From JAAYBF01 sp963715445 (lineage in GTDB: Bacteria; Actinomycetota; Thermoleophilia; Solirubrobacterales; Thermoleophilaceae): a DNA stretch of 64,000 nucleotides. Positions 16,209 through 25,531 of this stretch are shown one piece after another. Position 1 is the first letter of the stretch. Each line of letters begins with the position of its first letter. The notes under the pieces were generated by a model, which saw only the letters and a program-made list of their open reading frames with translations, searched no databases and was not told where the DNA came from. The position numbers and the translations under genes were made by a program. The stretch is from the NCBI GenBank assembly GCA_963715445.1, contig OY970240.1, forward strand, positions 124,001 to 188,000, in the 5' to 3' direction.

Positions 16209-17363
16209 TCAGCGAGCGCGGAGCGCCAGCGCGGCATCGGCGAGGCCGATCGCCATGTGGGCATCCACCCAGCGCAGGTAGGCGACGCGCGTAGTGCCCC
16301 AGCGGTAGCGGCGGTGGACGCCGCGACCGCCGGCGACCATGTGGCTCAGCGATCGCTGCGTCACCCGCTCCAGCAGCTGCTCGTGCGCGCGGTCTCGTCG
16401 CGTAAGCATGGCGAGCGACGTCATCCCGGTGCCAGCGGAGTGCCCGTCCTCGGGGAAGGGCCGATCGGGCCAGAGCCTTGCCTCCCCGCCCTCCCCGAAG
16501 AAGCGCCGCACGTAGTACTCGCCACCGCGCTCGATCGCCTCGGCTATGCGCGGGTCGAGCGTCTCCAGCTCGGCCAGGCAGCCGAGCACGTAGCCGGTAT
16601 GGAAGGAGTCGACGAAGTCGAGTCCTGGACCCTCTCCGTAGGGCCATGCGCCGTCGGGGCGTTGGGCGGCCAGGGTGCGCTCGACCGCCCGGCGTATGGC
16701 GTCGAGCGCACCCGCGTCGTCGCCCAGGGCCCGGTGGACGGCCCGCGCGCCGAGCAGGTTCGCGTTGTGGATCAGGCTTCGCGACCCCGCGTGGTAAGCG
16801 TAGATGCCGTCGGACGCTAGGAAGAGCTCCTCTTGGAGCCACTCCCCCGCGGCGCGGGCCCGCTCCGCGTAGCGCTCCACGGTCAGCGCCCGAGCAGCCT
16901 CGTCGAGAGCGCAGACCGCGAATGACGTGACCACGACGTTGGGGCTGTCGGCCGGGTAGAAGCTCCAGCGCGTCTGGGTGTCGAACGGGTAGCCCCACCC
17001 CGGCGTGCCAGAGCTGTGGTCCTCGAGCAGGACCTCCAGCGGCCGCTCGATGTGCTCCCGCCCGTCGCCGAGCGCCTGGAGGCGCACCCCAGCGCTCGCG
17101 AAGGCCGCGAGCGACTTGGCGAGCCGCGGATGATCGCGGCGGTAGAGGCGGCGCACGTCGACCGGCGAGCGCGCGTGGAGTTGGATGATCGCCTGTCGAC
17201 GCCGACGACCGCCGCGCAGGGGCCGGGGCCAGCGTCGCCAGAGGCCATCGTAGGAGTCGGGGCCGCGCCAGCCGGCGAGCTCGGCCACGTTGCAGAGCTC
17301 GCGAGCCACCCGCGCCGCCGCCGCGCTGGCCTGGCTACGCTGCTCGAGGGTCGATGCGGTCAC
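16209..17363 (-). CDS. Alpha/alpha-toroid protein, VpsJ-like polysaccharide biosynthesis protein
   Basis: A 384-residue soluble protein built of repeated helix pairs with aromatic and glycine motifs such as GWGYPFDTQTRWSF, RPDGAWPYGEG and SFHTGYVLGCL. This is the pattern of (alpha/alpha)6 barrels found in VpsJ-like polysaccharide proteins, terpene cyclases and some lyases. The DxDTAx motif of squalene cyclases is absent. I used the GTG at 17363; the frame stays open further upstream but crosses the divergent gene. Its enzymatic role in the polysaccharide locus is unknown; a lyase, epimerase or binding role is possible. Confidence 0.7.
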   Translation of the reverse strand: MTASTLEQRSQASAAAARVARELCNVAELAGWRGPDSYDGLWRRWPRPLRGGRRRRQAIIQLHARSPVDVRRLYRRDHPRLAKSLAAFASAGVRLQALGDGREHIERPLEVLLEDHSSGTPGWGYPFDTQTRWSFYPADSPNVVVTSFAVCALDEAARALTVERYAERARAAGEWLQEELFLASDGIYAYHAGSRSLIHNANLLGARAVHRALGDDAGALDAIRRAVERTLAAQRPDGAWPYGEGPGLDFVDSFHTGYVLGCLAELETLDPRIAEAIERGGEYYVRRFFGEGGEARLWPDRPFPEDGHSAGTGMTSLAMLTRRDRAHEQLLERVTQRSLSHMVAGGRGVHRRYRWGTTRVAYLRWVDAHMAIGLADAALALRAR

Positions 17364-17457
17364 GTCGAGGCCTGCAATGCCTTCATATACGTGCGCGGCG
17401 CCACCGGACTTTTGTCGCCTCCGAGAGTTTTTCGACAGCCTCGGCGTTGGTAATGAG

Positions 17458-18312
17458 ATGCTGGACGAGATCACATCCCACGACACCCGGTCGAGCTTAG
17501 GCAATGGCGGTGCTCGGGGCCCGGCCCCACGGATCGGCCTCGCGGCCGCGATCCGACGCCATCCGCGCTGGGTCATAGCCCCGGTCCTCCTGCTCGTCGG
17601 GACCGCCATCGCGATCGGCCTCGCCCGACCAGCGACCTACACGAGCGAGGCGCGCCTGACGGTGGGTCGCATCAACGTCGCGAACGCCGGTGCGCTCGCG
17701 GGCTTCTCGGAGGCGAGCCAGGCGCTCGCCGACGCCTACAGCCGCTCCATCGACGCGGACGGCGTCGTGGTGGCGACCGCGCGCGAGACCGGCCTCAGCC
17801 CAAGTCTCGTCCGCCAGCGGATCACAGCGACTCCCGTGCCGAGGAGCCCGGTGTTTCGCATCACCGCGACCGGGCCGTCGACAGAGGATGCGACAACGCT
17901 CGCCAACGCCACCAGCAACGCGCTGGTTGCCTACGTGACCAAGCTCAACCGCTCGAATCCCGATGCGGAGCGTCTCGCCAAGAGCTATCGCCGCGCGTCG
18001 CTCGAGCTCGCCCGCCGTCAGTCGCTCGAGAATCTGCTTCGTGACGGCGACAAGGGCGCCTACCAACGCGCACGGGCCGAGACCAATCTGACGCAACTTC
18101 GAGTCGAGACCCTGCGATCCGTCTACCTGACGAGCCAGCAGGGACAGGCCTCGACGGCGCTCGTCCAGGTGCTCTCGCAGGCCAACGAGGCCATCAGCGA
18201 TCGCTCCTCGCGCCTTCAGCTGCTTGTCTTCTTCGCGCTGCTCGCCGGCCTGGTAGTGGGATGCGCGCTGGCGCTGCTGCGCGCGAACCAGGCCGCCAGG
18301 CGCGTAGCCTAG
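17458..18312 (+). CDS. Wzz-like chain-length/polysaccharide co-polymerase protein
   Basis: A 284-residue protein with one membrane helix near residues 39-58 (WVIAPVLLLVGTAIAIGLA), a long extracytoplasmic helical domain, and a second helix close to the C-terminus (LLVFFALLAGLVVGCALALL). This two-helix layout is that of Wzz and bacterial tyrosine-kinase transmembrane modulators. No kinase domain is attached. The ATG at 17458 is divergent from the VpsJ-like gene. The polymerase-like gene follows 26 bases later, matching the usual Wzz-Wzy partnership. Confidence 0.82.
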   Translation: MLDEITSHDTRSSLGNGGARGPAPRIGLAAAIRRHPRWVIAPVLLLVGTAIAIGLARPATYTSEARLTVGRINVANAGALAGFSEASQALADAYSRSIDADGVVVATARETGLSPSLVRQRITATPVPRSPVFRITATGPSTEDATTLANATSNALVAYVTKLNRSNPDAERLAKSYRRASLELARRQSLENLLRDGDKGAYQRARAETNLTQLRVETLRSVYLTSQQGQASTALVQVLSQANEAISDRSSRLQLLVFFALLAGLVVGCALALLRANQAARRVA

Positions 18313-18338
18313 CCGAGGCCGGCAGGCCTGCTCGTCCG

Positions 18339-19676
18339 ATGAGCACGCTCTTCCTCCTGATCGCGCTGCTGGTGCTCGTGGCGGGCGCCGCCTACCTCGT
18401 CTGGCACACGAATCCGGCGTATACGATCGCCGTCGCCATCGTCCTGTCGCCGATCTCTGGCCACTGGCCCGCACTCGGCATCCCCGGCTTCGCGGCTCCC
18501 GACCGACTGCTGCTGGTCGGAGCGGTGCTCACGATCCTGCTGCGTGGACCGGGGGCGCGTGACCGCCCACGAGTCGAGGTCAGGGCGGTCCACTGGTTCA
18601 TGGTGGCCGCGGTCGCCTTCGCGGTCTGCTCGGCCTTCGCGGCGGGCACGCTCGACGACAAGGGCTCGACGTTCAAGATCCTCGAGAGCTTCGGCCTGCT
18701 GCCCTTCCTCATCTTTCTGCTCGCTCCGTCCGTCTTCAGGACGCCCGAGGATCGCAACGTGCTGCTCACGGCGCTGGTCGCGCTCGGCGGCTACCTCGGG
18801 ATCACCGCGCTCGTGGAGACCATCGGCTTCGACGCGCTCGTATTCCCTAAGTACATCCTCGACCCGAACGTGGGGATCCACTTCGGGCGCGCCCGCGGGC
18901 CTTTCGTTGAGGCGACGACCAACGGCCTGGCCCTCTACGTCTGCGCCGCCGCGGCTGTCGTAGCCATAACGACCTGGCGCAGGCCGCTTCCGCGCTTCGC
19001 CGCCGGGGGCGTCGCGCTGCTGTGCCTGCTCGGCACGCTGTTCACGCTCCAGCGCTCGGTCTGGGTCGCCACGATCGTGGCGACGCTCGCGGCGCTGGTG
19101 CTCGTTGCACGGCTGCGGCGGTATCTGGTCCCAACGGTCGTCGCGGGCCTGCTAGTGGTCTTCGGCGCGCTGCTGTGGGTTCCCGGCCTATCGGACCGGG
19201 CGAACGAACGCCGCAACCAGCAGATCACCGTCTGGGAGCGCAAGAACTACAACACGGCGGCGCTCAACATGGTCGAGCGCAAGCCGCTCACGGGCGTCGG
19301 CTGGGCGCAGTTCACCGTCGTCGACAACGACTACTTCGAGCTCAACCCCGACTACCCGCTCGCCGTCACGCAAGCGGGTGTGCACAACCTCTTCCTGACC
19401 TACGCCGCCGAGCTCGGGCTGATCGGCCTGACACTGTGGCTCGTCGCGTTCCTGCTGGGAATCGGGTCGGCGCTGCTCCAGCGCGCGCCACCCGAGCTCG
19501 AGTCCTGGCGGGCCCTGCTTCTCGCTACGACCGCCTTCGTCGTCGTGCTCGTCAGCTTCGTCCCGCCGTCGGTGTTCCCGAGCCTGTTCGTATGGCTGCT
19601 GGCGGGAGTCGTGGTGGCAGGCCAGCAGATGTTCCGCAGCGGCCGCATCGCCGCCGAGCGCCCGCCTGCGATCTAG
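18339..19676 (+). CDS. O-antigen ligase/polymerase-like membrane protein
   Basis: A 445-residue polytopic membrane protein with about ten hydrophobic helices and one large outside loop (about residues 295-350). It carries the Wzy_C-type segment RKPLTGVGWAQF followed by AGVHNLFLTYAAELGLIGL, typical of Wzy/WaaL proteins that join glycan repeats or transfer them to an acceptor. It lies directly after the Wzz-like gene on the same strand. The choice between polymerase and ligase cannot be made from sequence. Confidence 0.88.
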   Translation: MSTLFLLIALLVLVAGAAYLVWHTNPAYTIAVAIVLSPISGHWPALGIPGFAAPDRLLLVGAVLTILLRGPGARDRPRVEVRAVHWFMVAAVAFAVCSAFAAGTLDDKGSTFKILESFGLLPFLIFLLAPSVFRTPEDRNVLLTALVALGGYLGITALVETIGFDALVFPKYILDPNVGIHFGRARGPFVEATTNGLALYVCAAAAVVAITTWRRPLPRFAAGGVALLCLLGTLFTLQRSVWVATIVATLAALVLVARLRRYLVPTVVAGLLVVFGALLWVPGLSDRANERRNQQITVWERKNYNTAALNMVERKPLTGVGWAQFTVVDNDYFELNPDYPLAVTQAGVHNLFLTYAAELGLIGLTLWLVAFLLGIGSALLQRAPPELESWRALLLATTAFVVVLVSFVPPSVFPSLFVWLLAGVVVAGQQMFRSGRIAAERPPAI

Positions 19677-20107
19677 GCGCGGGCGTCCGGGTCGATCCGG
19701 AGCAGGCGGGCCGGCACGCCGGCGACCACGCCGTGGTCGGGCACGTCGTGGATGACGACAGCGTTGGCCCCGATGACCGCGCCACGGCCGACGCGTATCG
19801 GGCCGAGCACGCGCGCACCCGCTGAGAGGTAGACGTCATCGCCGATGACCGGCGGCTGGACGTGTCCAGAACGCCCGCCAACCGTTACCTGGGGCCCAAA
19901 GAAGACATTGCGGCCGATCTTCGCTTGCGGATGGATCACGACGCCCATGCCGCCGTAGCCGAGCCAACAGCCCTCCCCGATCTCGGTCTCCGGTGGAATC
20001 GAGCAGTTGAACAGCAGGAAGATCGTCCGGTGGACGACGCGCGGCAGCACCGGCACACGTCGAACGTGCAGCCAGTTGCCCAGCCGGTAGAGGACGATGG
20101 CGTTCAT
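19673..20107 (-). CDS. Serine acetyltransferase-like hexapeptide acyltransferase
   Basis: A 144-residue left-handed beta-helix protein. Hexapeptide repeats run from about residue 45 (IGEGCWLGYGG, VIHPQAKIGRNVFF) to IGANAVVIHDVPDHGVVAG, the ending typical of sugar O- and serine acetyltransferases. It is short, lacking the N-terminal helical domain of CysE, and is more likely a polysaccharide O-acetyltransferase. The ATG at 20107 overlaps the stop of the upstream glycosyltransferase gene (ATGA), so the two are coupled. It is convergent with the polymerase gene, overlapping by 4 bases. Confidence 0.88.
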   Translation of the reverse strand: MNAIVLYRLGNWLHVRRVPVLPRVVHRTIFLLFNCSIPPETEIGEGCWLGYGGMGVVIHPQAKIGRNVFFGPQVTVGGRSGHVQPPVIGDDVYLSAGARVLGPIRVGRGAVIGANAVVIHDVPDHGVVAGVPARLLRIDPDARA

Positions 20108-21351
20108 CCGCGCTCGCCAGCGCACATGAACAGTCGCTGGAGGGCGCTTCCGACGGAAGCGATGTCGTACTCGCCCGCCACCTTCCTACGAGCCGCAGCG
20201 GCGAGCTCGTGGCGGCGCTCAGGGTCCTCGGCGAGTGCCCGGATGGCCTGCGCCAGCTCGTCCGAGCGGGCGGGGCGTACAAGCACCCCGTCGCGGCCGT
20301 CTTCGATCAGCTCGGGGATCCCCATGATCGCCGGCGCGATCACCGGGGTCCCAATGGCCATCGCCTCCATCAGCGACACCGGCACGCCCTCGGCCAAGCT
20401 CGAGAGGCAGAACACGTCGGCGGCCGCGTAGTACTCGCGGATCCGGTCCTGGCCGACGGCGCCTGTGAGGGTGATCGCGTCGCCGAGGCCACGCTGCTCA
20501 ACGAGGCGCTCCAACACGGCGCGCTTCGGGCCGTCGCCGACGACGGTCAGGTGCACCGGTACACCCTCATCGACGAGCTGGGCGATGGCCTCGACCAGCA
20601 GTACCTGCGCCTTCTGGGTCGCTAGGCGGCCGACGGTCAGGATCTCGGCACGACCGTCGCCCGCCGGCGCGGCGCCGTTGGAGCTCGTGCTCGCGAAGAC
20701 GTCGAGATCGACCCCACAGCGGACCACCTCGATCTTCGGCCACTGGTCCTCGTCGACCGTCGACATCAGCTGACTGCGCGCGAAGTCGCTGATCGCCACG
20801 GTGAAGCTCGCGTCGCGCACCTTCTCGCCGATCCGGTAGGCACCCACGTCGTAGAAGTCGACCGGACCGTGGACGGTCCAGCTCCAGGACCACTCTCCCC
20901 CGCTCGCGCCGCCGTTTCCGAAGCGGGTCGCGAGCATCGCCACCGACGACGAGGTCCCGACGAAGTGGGCGTGGAGGTGACGGACGCCGTGGTCGCGGGC
21001 GAGCCACCAGACCGCCGTCGCCTCGAGGAACCAGGAGAGGCCGAGCGCGATCCTGCGGGGCCCCGACGGCGCGAGACGAACCGCGCGCCACGCCAGCCGG
21101 AGATAGGCCGCAGGGGACGTGCGCAGGGCCGCGAGCTGCGCGCGCACCAGCGTCAGGTCGCGAGACGGGAAGATCGAATGGGTCCGCCGCGCCTCGGCAC
21201 GGTCGTCCTCGGTGAGCAGCTCCGTCTCCGGCGCCCGCCAGATCGAAAAGGACTCGATCTCTATGCCCAGCCGGCGCAGCGACTCGATCTCGCGCGTGAT
21301 GAACGTATGCGAGACGGCCGGATAGTGGGCTATGACGTAACCGATGCGCAT
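20104..21351 (-). CDS. GT4 family glycosyltransferase
   Basis: A 415-residue GT-B glycosyltransferase. It opens with MRIGYVIAHYPAVSHTFITR, the common start of exopolysaccharide GT4 enzymes. It contains HLHAHFVGTSS, the donor-domain strand ILTVGRLATQKAQ, and the E-x7-E region EGVPVSLMEAMAIGTPVIA. I trimmed the open frame to the ATG at 21351 because the preceding 44 residues have no family features. It is co-transcribed with the overlapping acetyltransferase and is divergent from the second sulfotransferase gene. Confidence 0.9.
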   Translation of the reverse strand: MRIGYVIAHYPAVSHTFITREIESLRRLGIEIESFSIWRAPETELLTEDDRAEARRTHSIFPSRDLTLVRAQLAALRTSPAAYLRLAWRAVRLAPSGPRRIALGLSWFLEATAVWWLARDHGVRHLHAHFVGTSSSVAMLATRFGNGGASGGEWSWSWTVHGPVDFYDVGAYRIGEKVRDASFTVAISDFARSQLMSTVDEDQWPKIEVVRCGVDLDVFASTSSNGAAPAGDGRAEILTVGRLATQKAQVLLVEAIAQLVDEGVPVHLTVVGDGPKRAVLERLVEQRGLGDAITLTGAVGQDRIREYYAAADVFCLSSLAEGVPVSLMEAMAIGTPVIAPAIMGIPELIEDGRDGVLVRPARSDELAQAIRALAEDPERRHELAAAARRKVAGEYDIASVGSALQRLFMCAGERG

Positions 21352-21481
21352 TGGATGGGCGGAGGAATTCGCCGCCTCCGCCTCAAGATGCAACGGAGCG
21401 CGACCGAACTGGCTTCCATCCCGGGTCTGGGAGCGCGTGGAAACTTCGCCGTCCGAACGGCGTTGCTTGAAGGCTGACGGC

Positions 21482-22501
21482 ATGGGAAAAGCAGAGCACA
21501 GCGACGAGGCCGCGACCGCCGGCGATCGGACGTCCGATCACGCGATAACGCCGATCTTCATCTTCTCGCTGCCCCGCAGCGGCTCCACGCTCACCCAGCG
21601 GATACTTGGAGCACACGCGGGCGTCGCCACCACATCCGAGCCGTGGATCCTCCTGCCGCTGCTCAACCCGCTCCGTCAGGACAAGGCGGGGCTCGACTCC
21701 TGGCAGCAGTCGATCGGTGCCGCGGTCAAGGACTTCGCTGACGACCTGCCACGTGGGCGGCGCGACTACCTCAACTCCGTGCGAGAGATGGCGCTCTCGG
21801 TGTACGCCAAGGCTGCGAGCGGTGGCGACCGGTACTTCATCGACAAGACGCCCGGCTACTTCGCCATCCTGGACGAGATCGTCGAGACCTTCCCGGACGC
21901 CAAGTTCGTCTTCCTGTGGCGCAATCCCGTCTCCGCGCTCGCCTCGATTGTCACCCTGCTCTGCGACGACCGCTGGGACACCTACTCGTTCCGCGGCACC
22001 CTCTTCACGGAGGTCGAGCAGCTGGTGGAGGGTTGGCAGCGCCACCGCGCCCGCAGCTGTGCGGTTCGCTTCGAGGACCTGCTCGACGGCACCGCCGAGT
22101 GGGAGCGCCTCGCACGCTACCTCGACCTGGAGTTCGAACCTGAGGCACTCGAGCGGTTCAGTTCGGTCGAACTCACCGGCCGCTACGGCGATCCGACCGG
22201 CACTAAGCGATACCAGTCGATCAGCGACGAACCGCTCGACAAGTGGCGGGCGACGGTCCGCACCCCGCTGCGACGCTGGTGGTGCAAGCGCTACCTGCAC
22301 TGGATCGGCGAGGAGCGCCTCGGCATCATGGGCTACGACCTCTCGGAGCTGCTCGACGAGCTGAAGGAGACCGAGGTCGACTGGTCGGGCACGATCGACG
22401 ACGTAGCGGTGATGGCGTCGTCGTTGGCCCACGAGGCGATTGGCTCTCGAGTCGGCGGCAATGGGTTCCCGAGCAGCTGGCGGCTCATCCTCGGCCGCTG
22501 A
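21482..22501 (+). CDS. Sulfotransferase family protein
   Basis: A 339-residue PAPS-dependent sulfotransferase. The 5'-phosphosulfate loop is LPRSGSTLTQ (30-39), and the 3'-phosphate motif lies in FLWRNPVSALAS near residue 150. A C-terminal basic region follows. It differs from the sulfotransferase at 7.3 kb in both loop sequence and length, so the two probably modify different positions. The start ATG at 21482 comes 130 bases from the divergent glycosyltransferase start; that gap probably holds both promoters. The methyltransferase gene follows after 55 bases. Confidence 0.87.
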   Translation: MGKAEHSDEAATAGDRTSDHAITPIFIFSLPRSGSTLTQRILGAHAGVATTSEPWILLPLLNPLRQDKAGLDSWQQSIGAAVKDFADDLPRGRRDYLNSVREMALSVYAKAASGGDRYFIDKTPGYFAILDEIVETFPDAKFVFLWRNPVSALASIVTLLCDDRWDTYSFRGTLFTEVEQLVEGWQRHRARSCAVRFEDLLDGTAEWERLARYLDLEFEPEALERFSSVELTGRYGDPTGTKRYQSISDEPLDKWRATVRTPLRRWWCKRYLHWIGEERLGIMGYDLSELLDELKETEVDWSGTIDDVAVMASSLAHEAIGSRVGGNGFPSSWRLILGR

Positions 22502-22556
22502 CCGCGAGCGTTCAAGACACGCAAGTACTGACAGCCCCCGGACGTTTCGTGAGCAT

Positions 22557-23453
22557 ATGGAGGGACATGCGGCTGCCGAGGATCGCCGCGGCTTCTGGAC
22601 CGCCTACCAACCGGGCTTTCGCTTCTCGTCCGCGGAGGTCGGCTCGCCCTCGTTCTTCGCCGAGGTCGAGGCCCATCGGTACAGGCTCGAGCCGGCCATC
22701 CCCGAGATGGCCCGCTTCGGGGACTGGCGCGGCCGCGACGTCCTCGAGGCGGGATGCGGCATCGCCACCGACGGGATCAACTTCGCTCGCGACGGCGCAA
22801 GCTACACGGGCGTCGACTTCTCACCGACTGCCATCGACGTCGCGCGCGAGCGCTTCGCTGACGAAGGACGCCCTGGCACGTTCGTGCACGCCTCGATCAC
22901 CGACCTGCCGTTCGCCGACGACTCCTTCGACCTCGTGTATTCCAATGGCGTGATCCACCATCTGCCGGAAACCGAGCAGGTGGTGCGCGAGTTTCACCGC
23001 GTCCTGCGGCCCGGGGGGCGCGCCGTGGTCATGGTGTACCACCGGTCCTCGCTCAACCACCACGTCAACATCATGCTCGTCCGTCGCGCGCTGGCTGGGC
23101 TGCTCGTCGTCCCGGGATTCAGTCGCGCGGTGACGCGAGCCACCGGTGAGGCCCCGGACGTGATCGAGGGGCATCGCAAGCTACTCCGCCAGTACGGCCT
23201 CCGCTACCTCAGCGACAAGGCGCTCTTCCTCAGCAACAACACCGATGGGCCGGGCAACCCGCTCTCAAAGGTGTACTCACGCACGGAGGGCCGCGAGCTG
23301 TTCTCGCCCTTCGCCAAGGTCACAACGCGCGTGCGCTTTCTCAACCTGCGCGCCTATCCGGGTGGCGAACAGCTCGGGGCGATGTCGTTCGCGGAGGAAC
23401 TCGGCCGCCGAGTCGGCTGGCATCTGTGGATCGAGGCGGAAAAAGCGCCATGA
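22557..23453 (+). CDS. Class I SAM-dependent methyltransferase
   Basis: A 298-residue methyltransferase of the Methyltransf_11 type. Motif I is VLEAGCGIATDG (62-73), the post-I acidic residue is in GVDFSP, and motif III-like segments are DLPFADDSFDLVYSNGVIHH and RVLRPGGRAVVM. The C-terminal ~120 residues are a less conserved lid. It lies between a sulfotransferase and asparagine synthetase gene on the same strand, so sugar O-methylation within the polysaccharide is the likely job. Confidence 0.88.
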   Translation: MEGHAAAEDRRGFWTAYQPGFRFSSAEVGSPSFFAEVEAHRYRLEPAIPEMARFGDWRGRDVLEAGCGIATDGINFARDGASYTGVDFSPTAIDVARERFADEGRPGTFVHASITDLPFADDSFDLVYSNGVIHHLPETEQVVREFHRVLRPGGRAVVMVYHRSSLNHHVNIMLVRRALAGLLVVPGFSRAVTRATGEAPDVIEGHRKLLRQYGLRYLSDKALFLSNNTDGPGNPLSKVYSRTEGRELFSPFAKVTTRVRFLNLRAYPGGEQLGAMSFAEELGRRVGWHLWIEAEKAP

Positions 23454-23558
23454 GGCGGCCGCACTAGCTTCCGCGGTTAACGAGCAGCTATCCGCGCTTG
23501 ACGGCCGCCTCGCGCGCACGGTCCGCAAGAGCGACGCCTGCCCACACGTTCATGCGAG

Positions 23559-25478
23559 GTGTGCGGCATCGTCGGCATCCGTGGTCGCCTGGATGGGTTC
23601 CAGGTCGATGAGGCGACTCTCATTCGCATGCGCGACACCCTTGTCCATCGCGGCCCGGACGACGGCGGAGTAAGACACTTCGAGCAGGATCGGGTAGCGC
23701 TCGGCCATCGCCGCCTGTCGATCGTCGACCTCTCCGCCGCCGGCCACCAGCCGATGGCCAACGAGGACGGAGACCTGTGGATCACCTACAACGGCGAGAT
23801 ATACAACCACGCCGAGCTCCGCGAGGAGCTCGAGGCGAAGGGCCACGTCTACCGCTCTCGAACCGACACCGAGACGATCCTCCATCTCTACGAGGAGGAG
23901 GGGCCGCGCTGCGTCGAGCGGCTCCACGGCATGTTCGCCTTCGCGATCTGGGACCGCCGTCGCCGCGAGCTGTTTCTCGCGCGTGACCGCCTGGGCGTCA
24001 AGCCGCTGCTCTACGCCGACCTGCCGTCCGGTTTCATCTTCGCCTCGGAGGCGAAGGCCATCGTCGCTCATCCGTCGTTCACGCCGGACCTCGACGAGGA
24101 CGCCTTCCACCACTACCTGACGTTCGCCTTCGCCCCCACGCCGCTGACCCTCTTCAAGGGCATGCGCAAGCTCGCCCCAGCCGAGCGCATGACCGTGCGG
24201 GCAGACGGGTCGATCGAGAGCGACATCTACTGGGACCCGTTCTCGGCCCCCACCGCCGAGCGCCTGGCGGGGATGTCCGAACGCGAGGTCGTGGACGAGC
24301 TGCGCAACCTCCTGCGCGACTCGATCGGCCGACGGATGATGTCCGACGTCCCATTCGGGGTCTTCCTCTCGGGGGGGATCGACTCGTCCACCAACGTGGC
24401 GCTGATGTCCGAGCTGACCGAGGAGCCCGTCCGGACCTACTCGACAGCGCCCAAGGGACACCCGCGCTATGACGAGCTCGAGCACGCAAGGGTGATCGCC
24501 CGCCGCTTCAACACCGATCACCACGAGATCGTCATCGACGACGACGACATGCGCGGCTTCCTCCCTCGCCTGATGGACCACCAAGACGAGCCGACGGCCG
24601 ACTGGACGTCGGTGCCGCAGCACTTCGTGACCAAGCTCGCACGCGACACCGGAACGATCGTGGTGCAGGTCGGCGAGGGCGCCGACGAGATCTTCCACGG
24701 CTATGACGGCTACGAGACCCATCGCAAGGTGGTCGTTCCCTTCCAGCGCCTGCCGCCGGCACTGCGGAGGCCGTTGGGGAAGCTGGCCATAGCGGCCACC
24801 CAGCGCTCCGGCAAGGCCATCCGCCACGGCGAGGCGCTGTTCGACGCCGCGCACAGCCCAATCCCCTACTGGGGGGGTGCACTCTGCTTCCGCGGGCCGC
24901 TCAAGGACCGGCTGGTCGCCTCCGCCAACGGCCGGCCCAGTTCGCTGGAGCGCGTCGAGCAGCTATGGGACGAAGCCGAGGGCCACCTGTCGACGGTCGA
25001 CCTCTTCCAGCGCATGACCTACGTCGAGCTCAAGCAGCGGCTCCCCGAGCTGCTGCTGATGCGCCTCGACAAGATCGCGATGCTGTCGTCGGTGGAGGGC
25101 CGCGAGCCGTTCCTGGACCACCGCGTCGTCGAGCTCGCGATGGCACTGCCCCCGGAGATGAAGTACCGCAACGGATCGGGCAAGTGGGCGCTGAAGCAGT
25201 CGATGGAGGGGATTCTGCCGCGCGAGATCCTCGACAGGCCCAAGCAGGGCTTCGGGACTCCGATGGCGGAGTGGCTCAGGGGGTCGTTCGGCCGTGAGGC
25301 CCACGAGCGCGTTCGCAACTCGAGCCTGGCGGACCGGGGTCTGCTCGACTACGACGTGGTCGCCCAGCTGTTCGACGCTCACGCCCGCGGCAAGGGCGAC
25401 TGGAGCAAGCACCTCTGGAACCTCTACAGCGTCAGCGTCTGGCACGATCGCTGGATCGGCGATCGACCACGCCCATAG
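23559..25478 (+). CDS. asnB: Asparagine synthetase (glutamine-hydrolysing)
   Basis: A full-length 639-residue enzyme. The N-terminal Ntn glutaminase domain starts M-C-G-I-V-G, giving C2 as nucleophile, with RGPDD at 31-35. The synthetase domain has the PP-loop SGGIDS at 271-276 and the later GEGADEIFHGY. The start is GTG at 23559. Inside polysaccharide clusters AsnB-type enzymes can amidate uronic acid sugars rather than make free asparagine; both remain possible here. Two other AsnB-like genes in the window lack the glutaminase domain, so this is the only complete copy. Confidence 0.93.
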   Translation: MCGIVGIRGRLDGFQVDEATLIRMRDTLVHRGPDDGGVRHFEQDRVALGHRRLSIVDLSAAGHQPMANEDGDLWITYNGEIYNHAELREELEAKGHVYRSRTDTETILHLYEEEGPRCVERLHGMFAFAIWDRRRRELFLARDRLGVKPLLYADLPSGFIFASEAKAIVAHPSFTPDLDEDAFHHYLTFAFAPTPLTLFKGMRKLAPAERMTVRADGSIESDIYWDPFSAPTAERLAGMSEREVVDELRNLLRDSIGRRMMSDVPFGVFLSGGIDSSTNVALMSELTEEPVRTYSTAPKGHPRYDELEHARVIARRFNTDHHEIVIDDDDMRGFLPRLMDHQDEPTADWTSVPQHFVTKLARDTGTIVVQVGEGADEIFHGYDGYETHRKVVVPFQRLPPALRRPLGKLAIAATQRSGKAIRHGEALFDAAHSPIPYWGGALCFRGPLKDRLVASANGRPSSLERVEQLWDEAEGHLSTVDLFQRMTYVELKQRLPELLLMRLDKIAMLSSVEGREPFLDHRVVELAMALPPEMKYRNGSGKWALKQSMEGILPREILDRPKQGFGTPMAEWLRGSFGREAHERVRNSSLADRGLLDYDVVAQLFDAHARGKGDWSKHLWNLYSVSVWHDRWIGDRPRP

Positions 25479-25531
25479 CGGCCCGCCGCCGCAAGCCCAA
25501 CCGCCTCCGGCGTGTCGGCTGGCTGCTGCTC

